From UBA7672 sp965279085 (GTDB lineage Bacteria; Pseudomonadota; Alphaproteobacteria; Caulobacterales; Hyphomonadaceae), in contig OZ257149.1 of NCBI GenBank assembly GCA_965279085.1, positions 372,001-436,000 on the forward strand: a stretch of DNA of 64,000 nucleotides, written 5' to 3'. The translations under genes and the position numbers were made by a program. The notes beneath the pieces are model-generated. The model was not told the DNA's origin and did not search any database. It was given only the letters and a program-made list of their open reading frames with translations. Below, piece after piece: positions 1 through 8,144 of this stretch; the stretch's first letter is position 1, and each line of letters opens with the position of its first letter.

Positions 1-1
1 G

Positions 2-613
2 GTGTTCGTTGTGAACTCGGCGACACCGCGGGCACGGATCACGTCGGAGACGGCGGTGGCGCTGTCGCAGCATGGCGTGGTCGCGCCGGTGACGCTGCAC
101 CATCGCGTGGACTTCGCGGCTTCGATGATCGACGGGCGCACGGTTGGCGATATCCAGCCGGACTCGAAGTCGGCGCAGGAAGTCTCGGCGCTGTGGATGT
201 ATCTCCGCGGCCGCCTGGCCAAGCTTTATGGCGGTCTCGACAAGGCGTGGGCCGAGAAGCCGCGCGCGGACTTCTCGACGGCGGTTCTGACCCCGGAGAT
301 GCCGTCGCAGCCGCAACTGTCGGCGGCCGCCGTTAGTGCGGAAGACGAGGACGACGACAGCTGGGATATCGATCTGCCCGCCTGGGCCAACATCGCCGTC
401 GCCAATGTGACGGCCGATCGCCGCAAGACGGGTGGCGCGCCGCGGCCGGCAGTGCAGGGGCAGATGCCACAAGCCGCGCAGGGCGCCGCTGTCGATACTC
501 TGCCGCCTCCGGAGCGGAACAATCTAGAGCGGCGCAGGGGCGATCGTGGGCCGCCGCCGGGGCAGGTTGACCGCCGACAGGCGCGCAGCTTTGGCCGCCG
601 TCCCACGCACTGA
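2..613 (+). CDS. ParA-family ATPase, 3' part only (5' end outside window)
   Basis: The window opens inside this gene, so only about 203 C-terminal residues are seen and the Walker motifs are not available. The visible part starts with a strand followed by NSATPRAR, then VALSQHGVVAP and LHHRVDFAASMIDGRTVGD, and ends its folded part with SAQEVSALWMYLRGRL. This is the pattern of the last strand and helices of ParA/MinD-type ATPases of the plasmid-partition type. After residue 80 comes a low-complexity tail, first acidic (EDEDDDSWD), then Pro/Arg-rich and basic. Basic surfaces in ParA proteins usually bind DNA non-specifically. The next gene starts 11 nt downstream on the same strand and looks like a DNA-binding partner, which suggests a two-gene partition or cargo-positioning unit. 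The exact cargo is unknown. Confidence 0.72.
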   Translation: MFVVNSATPRARITSETAVALSQHGVVAPVTLHHRVDFAASMIDGRTVGDIQPDSKSAQEVSALWMYLRGRLAKLYGGLDKAWAEKPRADFSTAVLTPEMPSQPQLSAAAVSAEDEDDDSWDIDLPAWANIAVANVTADRRKTGGAPRPAVQGQMPQAAQGAAVDTLPPPERNNLERRRGDRGPPPGQVDRRQARSFGRRPTH

Positions 614-624
614 GGGCCAGTCCC

Positions 625-1179
625 ATGTCAGCACCCCAGTTCGCGTCCCTGACCGCCGGAATGCTTGCCCGCAAGGGTGAGGCGAAGCCGTCGCAGGAAC
701 CGTCATTCGGATCGAAGCCGTGGCAGCCGCCGGTGATTCCGGCTGCGGCCGCCTCCCCCCCGGCCAGGCCACAGTCCGTGCCCAAGGCGCCTGCCGCGGC
801 TTCGAACGACCCGGACATTCAGGAGATGAAGGTCCGGCTGCAGGACGTGGCCGCCGTCTGGCCGCAGGCCAAGCCGGACCGGCAGCAGCAGCATGCGGAT
901 CTGGACGGGTCGGGCTGGATCCCCGCCAAGGGGCACCAGAACTATCCGCTCAACAGCTATGGGCAGCCGGTGAAGACCACCATCAGGCTGACGCACCAGC
1001 AGGCGCGGGCCGTGAAGCTGGCGGCGCTGATCCTCGACAAGCCGCAGCAGGACATCCTGACGGCGGGGCTGTTCGCGAAGCTGGAAGCGCTGGCGTGCAC
1101 CGACCTTTCGGCGTGCTCGTGCTTCAAGGCGGTGATGGAAGGGCTGAAGACGCCCGAGCCGTCGGAGCCGACGGTCTAG
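625..1179 (+). CDS. Small protein with ribbon-helix-helix-like segment, ParA partner candidate
   Basis: This 184-residue protein has no name I recognise. Residues 1-65 are Pro/Ala-rich and probably disordered. Residues around 105-150 contain VKTTIRLTHQQARAVKLAA followed by LDKPQQDILTAGL. A strand with alternating polar residues, then two amphipathic helices, resembles ribbon-helix-helix (RHH) DNA-binding proteins. The C-terminal end holds three cysteines (LACTDLSACSC). The start ATG has a GAGGG ribosome site 8 nt upstream. It follows the ParA-type gene by 11 nt, the same order as ParF-ParG and delta-omega partition modules, in which an RHH protein is the ParA partner. The RHH assignment is from pattern only and the partner role is inferred. 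Confidence 0.5.
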   Translation: MSAPQFASLTAGMLARKGEAKPSQEPSFGSKPWQPPVIPAAAASPPARPQSVPKAPAAASNDPDIQEMKVRLQDVAAVWPQAKPDRQQQHADLDGSGWIPAKGHQNYPLNSYGQPVKTTIRLTHQQARAVKLAALILDKPQQDILTAGLFAKLEALACTDLSACSCFKAVMEGLKTPEPSEPTV

Positions 1180-1180
1180 C

Positions 1181-1705
1181 CTAGTTCGACTTGCAGGCCT
1201 GGACCTTGAGGCCCTTGGGCAGCCTGGTTTCGGCATCGCCACAGGCAGTGTCGAGCTGCATCTGGGTGAGGCCCTTCGCCGAGGCGAAGTCAGAGCCTGA
1301 CAGGTTCGCGTTGTCGAACTTTGCGCCGGCAAAGTCCGAACCGCCGAACCAGCCGCCGACCAAGGCCGCGTCAGCGAAGTCGACCTTCGAGAAATCAGCG
1401 TCTTCGGCGCGGAAGCCGAAGCCATTCACAACCGACATGTTGGCGCCGGCGAATTTCGTCTTGTCGAAGGTGGAAAGGCTCAGATTGGCCTGACGCAGGC
1501 GGGCGCCGGAGAGATCAAGGCCGGGGAGATCCTGATAGGACAGGTCGACCTGGAAGAGATCGCAGCCCGAACAGGTCTTTTCGCCCATGACGATCTTGTC
1601 GGCGGTAGCCTTGCGGGCGGCTTCATTCTGTTCAGGCGTCTGCGCCAGAGCGGTAAGGCCCATCGCGCCAATGAAGGCGACGGCAAGCAGAACCCGAAGA
1701 AGCAT
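1181..1705 (-). CDS. Secreted pentapeptide-repeat protein
   Basis: The 174-residue product begins with a typical signal peptide (MLLRVLLAVAFIGAMGLTALAQ), predicted to be cut after ALA, so it should act in the periplasm. Residues 45-150 carry A(D/N)LSxx-type pentapeptides such as ADFSK, AKFDN, ANLSG and SDFAS, which form a right-handed quadrilateral beta-helix. A CSGC pair lies just after the signal region (about residue 46) and two more cysteines lie near the C-terminus (TACGD, QACKS), so disulfides are possible. Pentapeptide proteins have no common enzymatic role. Its stop codon is one nucleotide away from the stop of the convergent gene upstream. The ribosome site is weak. A 21-residue micro-ORF with a near-identical signal sequence lies directly upstream. 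Confidence 0.75.
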   Translation of the reverse strand: MLLRVLLAVAFIGAMGLTALAQTPEQNEAARKATADKIVMGEKTCSGCDLFQVDLSYQDLPGLDLSGARLRQANLSLSTFDKTKFAGANMSVVNGFGFRAEDADFSKVDFADAALVGGWFGGSDFAGAKFDNANLSGSDFASAKGLTQMQLDTACGDAETRLPKGLKVQACKSN

Positions 1706-2049
1706 GAAGCGCGGCAGGAAACTACGCGAGGGCGGTCAGGCTCATCAGCCCGATTGCGACGACGGCGATAAAGATACGCTGTACCATTTAAGTCTGTTCC
1801 CAGTGTGCAGTCAGCGGCAGTCACCGCAGGTAGAGCAACGTCCGCGCCAGAGATCGGTTTCAATCGGGGCGGGTTGAAGGCGGCTTTTTGTGCGAGTGAC
1901 GTTCGTTAGGTGATCGAAAAGTTAGGATTACCGAACACCTCTTACCGAAATACCAACAACGCTGGGGCATGTCGCAGGCGGCATGCATTACATCTTCGTC
2001 GGAATTCAACCGCACCCTGTAACCCGGCAAATTTTGCCGACTCACTGCG
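1706..2049. other. Intergenic stretch upstream of the pentapeptide gene
   Basis: This 344-nt stretch separates the DUF6351-like gene from the pentapeptide gene. Apart from the 21-codon micro-ORF at 1722..1787 (listed separately) I see no convincing gene, tRNA, terminator or repeat. It must contain the promoter for the minus-strand pentapeptide gene and the 3' end region of the DUF6351-like transcript. Confidence 0.5.
1722..1787 (-). CDS. 21-residue micro-ORF resembling a free signal peptide
   Basis: Reading the minus strand from ATG at 1787 gives MVQRIFIAVVAIGLMSLTALA followed at once by TAG. Residue for residue it resembles the signal peptide of the next gene, MLLRVLLAVAFIGAMGLTALA, including the shared ending LTALA. 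It ends 16 nt before that gene's ATG and lies in a different frame. A GGGA about 10 nt upstream of the ATG is a possible but weak ribosome site. It may be a leader peptide, a relic of a duplicated pentapeptide gene whose body was lost, or a short membrane peptide. Whether it is translated is unknown. Confidence 0.4.
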   Translation of the reverse strand: MVQRIFIAVVAIGLMSLTALA

Positions 2050-4092
2050 TCAGCGCGACGCTGGTGCCGCACCCAGCTGCACCGCCTTGCCGTCGCCGGA
2101 GTAAGTGAGCCAGGGAATCGACATGCGGAAATCGACCATCGGCTTTGCATAATCGCAGACGCCGGACCGGAAGGTTTCCTGCAGGCTGGCCCACTGTTGC
2201 GCCGTGAAGATGGTGGGCGCGTAGTCGGAAGCACGGAGCGGCTTGAGCTGGCATTTGCCGATGTCGTTCGTGTCCGGCGCGCCGGCAAGGACGCGGGCGA
2301 GTTCGGGCGGACGCGGACAGGAAGCGGCGGGCGCATCGGCGCCTTCGACAATGCAGCGGTCCTTCGCCAGCGACGGGCGGTTGTCGATCACCTTTTGAGA
2401 TTTCGGGACGTTGCGCCTGTCGGCCTGGATGGCCTTGATCCACGCAACCATCACATCGAACGAGGCATCCATCGCAGCTTCGCGGGCGGACGGCGTTCGC
2501 CAGAGGGCGTAGTTGTCGTGGTGGCCCTGCGCGCGATCGAGCCGGGCGCGAACCATCACGGCATGAAAGGGCTGGTGGAAATCCGTCACCGACAGGCGGG
2601 TTTCGATGATGGGGGTATCAGCCAGGTTGTTGAGCGTGTTGTTGAGGCCGGAGCGGTAGAGATTGGACAGGCCTGAACGGTCGGCCTCGGTGCGGGTGGG
2701 GATGGGTTGGAAGTTGATGTCGTGGCCGTCGATGGCGGCGTTGAGTTCGACGAATTGCGCGGGGCTGATTTTGCCCGACATCAGCGCTTTGAGACCGTAC
2801 TGGACGCCGACTGTGTCCATGCGGCCGGGAGCGTAACCGTCGGGGCGGCGGCCGACCTGGTTCACCTGATAGTCCTGCAGGGTGCAGCGAACGCCTTTGG
2901 GGTTCTTCGCCGCGTCGAACCTTTCGGCTTCGGGGATCGTGCAGCCCGTGCCGACGGACGGATTGTAGATCTGGAAGCGCGTGGGTGAGGAGGCGCAGCC
3001 AGAGAGCATGCCGGTGACGGCGACTTTCTGTTCGTCGCTCCATGGCCTGGTCGCTTTCGCCCAAGCGTCGGCGATCATGCGGCAGTCGTAGGCGTTGACG
3101 CGTGAGGCGTCGCTGTCGGCGAAGAGGTGATTGAGGATCAGGCCGTCATAGAGGCCGGGATAGAGGTTCTGGTCCATCAGCTGCGAGATGGCGCCGCCGG
3201 ACGAGCCCTGCGCGAAGATGAAGTCGTAGGGGCCGTAGTGCTCGGCGACGTACTCGCGCGCCATGAGCGCGGTTTCGGCCTGCACGACCGGGTTGCAGTT
3301 GATCGTGTTGTGCAGGAGCGCGGCGGAGACGACGATGAAGCCCTGTTTCAAAGCGCGATCGTTGAGCGGATCGCCCGCGGGCTCTTCGGTGAAGCCTGTG
3401 CCGCAACCGGCGCCTTGCAGGACGTAGACGCCGCGGTTCCATTGGGGTTGGGCATCGCCGAGCATCCAGCGTTTGCCGTAGTCCCACAGAGCGGCGATGG
3501 AAACGCCGGACCGATTTTGCATGAAGGACTCCGTGCGGACGATGTAGGGCACGGTGACGCCGTTGGAGGTTGTGGTTTCGGCTATGTCGGCCGGCGGCTT
3601 CTGCGGGTCGTAAGGCAGGAACTTGCGGCCCGTCTTCGGCATGTACGACCACGTGTATGTCATCGGGCGATCGCAATTCGCGTTTGTCGCGCCGGGGCGA
3701 CAGGTCCATGGCTGGATCTGCGGGCCGGAGAAGATGGGGCCGCCGGAGGAGTGGTTGGTCACTTCGAGGCTGACGGTGCGAGCGCCAGACGTGACGGCAA
3801 TCGTGTTTCGCCCGGGCGTCAAGCGGTCAATCAGCATGATCAGCCCATCGCTGTCATGAGTTCGATGCAGCGTGCCCCAGGCGGGCTGGCCGTTGAGCCG
3901 AACCTCTGCTGGCAGGCCAACCCCGGCTGGCAGGCGGATGCGCACCAGCACGTCGCCACCTGAAACGAGATCGGCGCGGTTGGGGATGGTCTCGATCGAC
4001 ATGTCGGGCGGTGATTGCGGGAGCAGTGCGCAGGAGGCGGCGACGGCGAGGGCGGCGAGGCAGGCCGTGAGATTCAATCTTGCGAATGACAT
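2050..4092 (-). CDS. DUF6351-like secreted alpha/beta-hydrolase
   Basis: A 680-residue exported protein. The N-terminus (MSFARLNLTACLAALAVAASC) is a signal peptide with a cysteine at a possible, imperfect lipobox. Residues 30-120 contain NRADLVSGGDVLVRI and a beta-rich domain of the kind that precedes the catalytic part in DUF6351 proteins. The central part has FAQGSSGGAISQL, a nucleophile elbow (G-S-S-G-G) typical of alpha/beta-hydrolases. Several cysteines (CDRPM, NCNP, DCRM, GCASS, GCTI, RCTL) suggest disulfides in the periplasm. The substrate is not evident; an esterase or polyester-degrading role is possible but unproven. It is a single gene, with the NrdJ-tail gene 78 nt upstream on the same strand. 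Confidence 0.6.
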   Translation of the reverse strand: MSFARLNLTACLAALAVAASCALLPQSPPDMSIETIPNRADLVSGGDVLVRIRLPAGVGLPAEVRLNGQPAWGTLHRTHDSDGLIMLIDRLTPGRNTIAVTSGARTVSLEVTNHSSGGPIFSGPQIQPWTCRPGATNANCDRPMTYTWSYMPKTGRKFLPYDPQKPPADIAETTTSNGVTVPYIVRTESFMQNRSGVSIAALWDYGKRWMLGDAQPQWNRGVYVLQGAGCGTGFTEEPAGDPLNDRALKQGFIVVSAALLHNTINCNPVVQAETALMAREYVAEHYGPYDFIFAQGSSGGAISQLMDQNLYPGLYDGLILNHLFADSDASRVNAYDCRMIADAWAKATRPWSDEQKVAVTGMLSGCASSPTRFQIYNPSVGTGCTIPEAERFDAAKNPKGVRCTLQDYQVNQVGRRPDGYAPGRMDTVGVQYGLKALMSGKISPAQFVELNAAIDGHDINFQPIPTRTEADRSGLSNLYRSGLNNTLNNLADTPIIETRLSVTDFHQPFHAVMVRARLDRAQGHHDNYALWRTPSAREAAMDASFDVMVAWIKAIQADRRNVPKSQKVIDNRPSLAKDRCIVEGADAPAASCPRPPELARVLAGAPDTNDIGKCQLKPLRASDYAPTIFTAQQWASLQETFRSGVCDYAKPMVDFRMSIPWLTYSGDGKAVQLGAAPASR

Positions 4093-4170
4093 GAGCGTTC
4101 TCTCCCCGAACGGAGGCGTCTTGCGCGCCTTGAGGGGACGATAGACCCGGTTGCCGGGAAGGCGGAAGCC

Positions 4171-6576
4171 CTAGGCGGTCTGGACTGTCGCGCCGCAGGC
4201 TTCGCAGACGGCGACGCCGTCGTCGGGGCGGAGCGTGAAGTGGCCGCAGGTCGGGCAGGCGTCGGACAGGTAGTCCGGCGAGCGTTGCGGGATGAGCGGG
4301 GCGCCTTCGGTTTCTTCCAGGCGCTCGGCGACGCGGCGGGCGGTGAAGGGGACGATGTTGTCCGGCATCACGCCGCGGCTGAAGCCTTTGGAGATGAGCT
4401 GCTCGGGGCGCATGGGCTGGGCGGGGATGGTGGGTTCCTCGCCTTCGTTGGCGCCCGTGCCGAGGCCGTCATGGCTTACATTCTCGATCTCGGCGAGATC
4501 GTCGCGGCCGAGATAGGACACGGCGAGTTCGCGGAAGATGTAGTCGAGGATCGAGGTCGCTTTCCGGATCGAGTCGTTGCCGGTGACTTCGCCGGCAGGC
4601 TCGAAGCGGGTGAAGATGAAGGCATCGACGTACTCCTCCAGCGGCACGCCGTATTGCAGGCCGATCGAGATCGCGATGGCGAAGTTATTCATCAGCGAGC
4701 GGAAGGCGGCGCCTTCCTTGTGCATGTCGATGAAGATCTCGCCGAGTTCGCCGTCATTGAACTCGCCGGTGTGGAGATAGACCTTGTGGCCGCCGACGGT
4801 GGCCTTCTGGATGTAGCCCTTGCGGCGATCCGGCAGGCGGCGGCGTTCGGCGATGTAGGTTTCGTCGTGCTCGTGCGGATGGGCGGTGGGGGCAGGTTCC
4901 GGGCGCGGGGCGAAGCTGGGGGCCGTTTCGTTGGCCAGCGGCGTGCGGGCACGCCGCTTGGCTTCGGCGATGCGGTGCTGGAGTTCGCTGTCGACGGCGG
5001 GGCGGCCGGCTTCGATGCGGACGCCGAGGCCGGCGCCCATGGCGGCGCGGACGGAGGCGTGGACCGTCATCCGTGTGGTGTCGGACTGCTCGCCGGTCGC
5101 GATGGTGATGATGGGCTGGCGGGCGAGGTGGGGCGCGATGCCTTTCGCCATGCGGACGCGGGCTTCGGGCGTTACGCCATCGGCGCGCGCGAGGACGCGG
5201 GCGAGCGGAGATTTCGGATTGGAGACCGGGCGGCGGCGGCCCTGCACGGCGACGCGGGCTTCCTCGATCTCGCGGGCGGAGATGCCAAGTGCGCGGAGAA
5301 GGGCTTCGCCGTCAGTGTCGTAAGCTTCAGGGTTTAGGTTCAGGCGCTTGCGGATGACGTCGTCGCCGATGACCCAGCGGGAGAAGGCGGCGGATAGGCT
5401 GAGGCCTTCCTTGAGGGCCTGTTCGATACGGTCGAGCGCGTCTTCCGGCAGCCCGCGTCCTTCGAGGCGGGCGCGCTCCAGGCCGTCGATCTGGTCGAGC
5501 GTGCGGGCGCCGAGGATGCGGAGACGGACGTCTTCGGCTTCGGTCTTGGTCGCGGTGACGTCGAGCGCGGCGGCGACGCATTCGGAGAGATCGGGCGTCT
5601 GTTCGTCTTCGTGGGCGAGGAGGAGGTCCACCGCGTCTCCACCACTGCTTTCGGCGGCGATCCAGCGGATGGCGGCGGGGGAGGCGTGGTCGGCAGATAC
5701 GGCGCCGGAGGCGGCCTTGGCCAGCGCGCAGATATCGGCGGCTGTGGCGACGCCCTGTTCGCTGTCATAGGCTTGGCCGCGCGACATGACGGCGGCGGCG
5801 AGGCCGGCGAGGCGAACGCCGCAGGCGGGGGCAATTTTCGCGAGGGCTTCGAGGTCTGACGACATGACCGCGAGGTCGTTGACGGCGGCGTAACGAGCGA
5901 CGTTGACGGCGACGGCCGGCGAATTGGGGTCGGCGGGCGCATCGCCGATGCCGATCTCGACGGCTAGACGCGTGCGGCTGACGCGATCGATGGCGCCGGC
6001 GACTTCGTTGGCTTCGATGCCGGTCCAGGAGGGGATCACGTAGGTCTGGCGGGCGGGCTCGCGTGCGCCGGTGGCCTGACGGCGGAGCGTGATGGCGGCG
6101 GCGCGGGGGCCGCCGGGCGTGCAGAGAGCGATTTCGACCAGTTCAGCATCGGCGCCGGCGCGGAAGGCGTCGATCAGTGCGGAGGTGGTGGGGCGACCCT
6201 GCTCGTCGGTTTCGATGGTGAGGGCTTCGAGCGCGTCGGCAACGGCCACAAAGGCCTGCGTGGCGACGGCGCGGGCGGAGGCGACAGCGGTTGCGTCCGT
6301 GATGGCGGGAAGAAGCTGGGCGGCTTGCAGTGGCGATCCGCGGTTGCCCTCGATCAGGCTGAGCGGGGCGATGGGCGTGAGGCGGCGGGCGCGGATGGCC
6401 TCGCAGACGGCTTCGGCGGCCTCGCCTTCGCCGCCGAGCGTGCGGATGGCGGATAGGTGGGCATTGAGAAGCCGGGCAGGCGCAGTGTCGGCGTCGGAAT
6501 GGCCGATCAGGGCCGCGCCGGTTTCCAGCACCCGCGCCAGATGGCGGGTGGTCGACTTCGTCCGGGATTCGGCCAT
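4171..6576 (-). CDS. NrdJ-tail (TSCPD-type) protein without the reductase barrel
   Basis: The start is placed at ATG 6576, giving 801 residues, because GGGAG lies 7 nt upstream; a longer open frame to 6666 is possible. The C-terminal third reads like the end of adenosylcobalamin-dependent ribonucleotide reductase: RRRLPDRRKGYIQKATVGG, then HTGEFNDGELGEIFIDMHK, AFRSLMNNFAIAISIGLQYG and RFEPAGEV. It closes with a zinc ribbon (CPTCGH...CEACG) at about residues 772-797, also a feature of NrdJ. The first about 570 residues do not resemble the ten-stranded catalytic barrel; they are Ala-rich and mainly helical. So the protein probably cannot reduce nucleotides by itself. It could be a regulator or partner of ribonucleotide reductase. 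No other nrd gene is in the window and no cobalamin riboswitch is seen upstream. Confidence 0.65.
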   Translation of the reverse strand: MAESRTKSTTRHLARVLETGAALIGHSDADTAPARLLNAHLSAIRTLGGEGEAAEAVCEAIRARRLTPIAPLSLIEGNRGSPLQAAQLLPAITDATAVASARAVATQAFVAVADALEALTIETDEQGRPTTSALIDAFRAGADAELVEIALCTPGGPRAAAITLRRQATGAREPARQTYVIPSWTGIEANEVAGAIDRVSRTRLAVEIGIGDAPADPNSPAVAVNVARYAAVNDLAVMSSDLEALAKIAPACGVRLAGLAAAVMSRGQAYDSEQGVATAADICALAKAASGAVSADHASPAAIRWIAAESSGGDAVDLLLAHEDEQTPDLSECVAAALDVTATKTEAEDVRLRILGARTLDQIDGLERARLEGRGLPEDALDRIEQALKEGLSLSAAFSRWVIGDDVIRKRLNLNPEAYDTDGEALLRALGISAREIEEARVAVQGRRRPVSNPKSPLARVLARADGVTPEARVRMAKGIAPHLARQPIITIATGEQSDTTRMTVHASVRAAMGAGLGVRIEAGRPAVDSELQHRIAEAKRRARTPLANETAPSFAPRPEPAPTAHPHEHDETYIAERRRLPDRRKGYIQKATVGGHKVYLHTGEFNDGELGEIFIDMHKEGAAFRSLMNNFAIAISIGLQYGVPLEEYVDAFIFTRFEPAGEVTGNDSIRKATSILDYIFRELAVSYLGRDDLAEIENVSHDGLGTGANEGEEPTIPAQPMRPEQLISKGFSRGVMPDNIVPFTARRVAERLEETEGAPLIPQRSPDYLSDACPTCGHFTLRPDDGVAVCEACGATVQTA

Positions 6577-6781
6577 TGGTCTGCTCCCGCATACGCCAGC
6601 GACGACGCCTATGCGGCGCCTGTCGCGAATCGGCCACATGATGGGGTGGTTCGCGGCTGCCTGCACACAGGAATTTGTCGCAGGAGCAAGGGTTTCGGCG
6701 TTCTGGACCCTTTAATTCGCGGGCGCCATATTCGCGCCGCTCAACTGATGCCTATCTAACTGAATTCCTTGCGGAGCCGAG

Positions 6782-7168
6782 ATGCTGAAGTCGATCTTCA
6801 CCTGGTGGAACGGAGCCACGATTGGCGCCCGTTTCGACATCGGCCGCCGCGCGTCCTACGTCGGCAAGGACGACCAGGGGAACAAGTACTACGAAGAGCG
6901 CAAGCCGAGCCTGGAGGGCCGCAAGCGCCGGTATGTGATCTACACCGGCTATGCCGAACCTTCGAAGATCCCGCCGGACTGGCATGGCTGGATGCACCAC
7001 ACCTTCGAGAAGCCCCCGACCGAGTCGCCGCTGCCGAGGAAGTCGTGGGAGCTTCCGCACAAGCCGAACCTGACCGGAACGCTCGACGCCTATCGCCCGC
7101 CGGGCAGCCTTGCCGAAGGCGGCGAACGGGCGAAGAGCTCTGGCGATTATGAAGCGTGGAAGCCCTGA
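6782..7168 (+). CDS. NDUFA12-family NADH:ubiquinone oxidoreductase accessory subunit
   Basis: This 128-residue protein matches the family of the mitochondrial 17.2-kDa complex I subunit (NDUFA12/B17.2), which alphaproteobacteria share. Diagnostic stretches are the N-terminal WWNGATIGARF, VGKDDQGNKYYEE, RRYVIYTGYAEPSKIPPDWHGWMHH and a late HKPNLTGT. In the cell it should sit on the membrane-arm and peripheral-arm junction of NDH-1 and help assembly. GGAG lies 5 nt before the ATG. It starts a three-gene unit with mlaD (1-nt overlap) and the DUF2155 gene (4-nt overlap). The 205-nt divergent region to the NrdJ-tail gene must hold both promoters. Confidence 0.93.
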   Translation: MLKSIFTWWNGATIGARFDIGRRASYVGKDDQGNKYYEERKPSLEGRKRRYVIYTGYAEPSKIPPDWHGWMHHTFEKPPTESPLPRKSWELPHKPNLTGTLDAYRPPGSLAEGGERAKSSGDYEAWKP

Positions 7169-7659
7169 TGCGTGAATCGCTGTTCGAGACCCTGATCGGT
7201 CTGGCCGTCGTTGCCGTGGCGGGGTTCTTTCTCGTCTTCTCGCTGTCGCAACGGAGCGATGCGTCGACGGGCAACAGCTATGACCTGATCGCGAAGTTCG
7301 ACCGGGCGGACGGGATTTCGCCGGGCACGGACGTGCGCGTGGCCGGCGTGAAGGTCGGGACCGTGAAGTCGATCTCGCTCGACCAGAAGACCTACAAGGC
7401 GGAGGCGGCGCTCGCGATCCGCAAGGACGTGCAGATTCCGATGGAGTCGGCCGCCAAGATCCAGGCCGATGGCCTGCTGGGCGGCAGCTACATCCATATC
7501 CAGATCAGCGGCGAGCCGGAGAACATGCAGCCCGGCGAGAAGTTCGAATACACGAGCGGCAGTAGGGACATTCTCGGTCTCCTGATGGACGCAGTGGGCG
7601 GCATGGCTGATGGCGGCGGTGAAACCGGGGGCGGTTCGGCAGAAGAGGCTCTCCCATGA
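7168..7659 (+). CDS. mlaD: MlaD-type phospholipid-transport substrate-binding protein
   Basis: A 163-residue protein with one N-terminal membrane anchor (LIGLAVVAVAGFFLVFSLS) and a periplasmic MCE/MlaD domain: YDLIAKFDRADGISPGTDVRVAGVKVGTV and QADGLLGGSYIHI. MlaD hexamers on the inner membrane carry phospholipids between the membranes as part of the MlaFEDB ABC transporter. No mlaE or mlaF gene is nearby. ATG 7168 overlaps the TGA of the previous gene by one base; a GTG at 7156 would add four residues and cannot be excluded. The C-terminus is Gly-rich. Confidence 0.9.
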   Translation: MRESLFETLIGLAVVAVAGFFLVFSLSQRSDASTGNSYDLIAKFDRADGISPGTDVRVAGVKVGTVKSISLDQKTYKAEAALAIRKDVQIPMESAAKIQADGLLGGSYIHIQISGEPENMQPGEKFEYTSGSRDILGLLMDAVGGMADGGGETGGGSAEEALP

Positions 7660-8144
7660 CACGCTTCATCCGTTTCACGCTGGCGACGGCTGCATTCGCG
7701 CTAGCGGCAGCGGGCGCGCACGCGCTGGAGCCGCGGACGGGCGTCAAGCTGCGCACGCTCGACAAGATCACCGGCAACTCGACCGACATCACCGTCAAAG
7801 TGGGCGAGACGCGCACCTTCGGCCGGTTGACTGTGACCGTTCGCGCGTGCTTCCAGGCGCCGCCGGAAGACGCTCCGGAGTCGGCAGCGTTTGTGGAAAT
7901 TCACGCCAAGGCCGTCGCCACAAAGGTAGCGGGCGACACGCAGGCGAACACGTCGCGCATGAACAAGGGTCCGCAGCCGATCGGGCCGGACGGCTTGCTG
8001 TTCTCCGGATGGATGTTTGCATCTTCGCCGGGCCTCAGCGCGCTGGAGCACCCGACCTACGACGTCTGGGTGATTTCCTGCAGCACGGCTAATACGGCTG
8101 CGCCGTCCCAACCTGCGCCGCCGCCGCCGGCCGAGCCGAACTGA
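7656..8144 (+). CDS. DUF2155 periplasmic protein
   Basis: The 162-residue product has a signal peptide ending near AGAHA, then the DUF2155 core: LRTLDKITGNSTDITVKVG, FGRLTVTVRACF, FVEIHAKA, LFSGWMFASSPGLSALEHP and YDVWVISC. Function of the family is unknown; it occurs in this same neighbourhood in many alphaproteobacteria. Two cysteines (RACF, ISCS) could form a disulfide. It overlaps mlaD by 4 nt, so translation is probably coupled. The last 88 nt, coding for a Pro-rich tail after the conserved core, run antisense to the 3' end of aat. Confidence 0.88.
   Translation: MTRFIRFTLATAAFALAAAGAHALEPRTGVKLRTLDKITGNSTDITVKVGETRTFGRLTVTVRACFQAPPEDAPESAAFVEIHAKAVATKVAGDTQANTSRMNKGPQPIGPDGLLFSGWMFASSPGLSALEHPTYDVWVISCSTANTAAPSQPAPPPPAEPN

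Noticed and set aside
333..1425. Long minus-strand open frames over the ParA and RHH-like genes
   Set aside because: Their products are Arg/Ala/Pro-rich without domains, as expected for antisense frames of GC-rich genes; the plus-strand genes have family patterns and ribosome sites.
4240..5337. 365-codon plus-strand frame opposite the NrdJ-tail gene
   Set aside because: The sequence is a low-complexity Gly/Ala/Asp string that mirrors the coding strand; the minus-strand product has clear NrdJ similarity.
6577..6781. Cobalamin riboswitch before the NrdJ-tail gene
   Set aside because: No B12-box-like sequence or long structured leader can be seen in the 205-nt divergent region; only a short GGCGC/GCGCC repeat.
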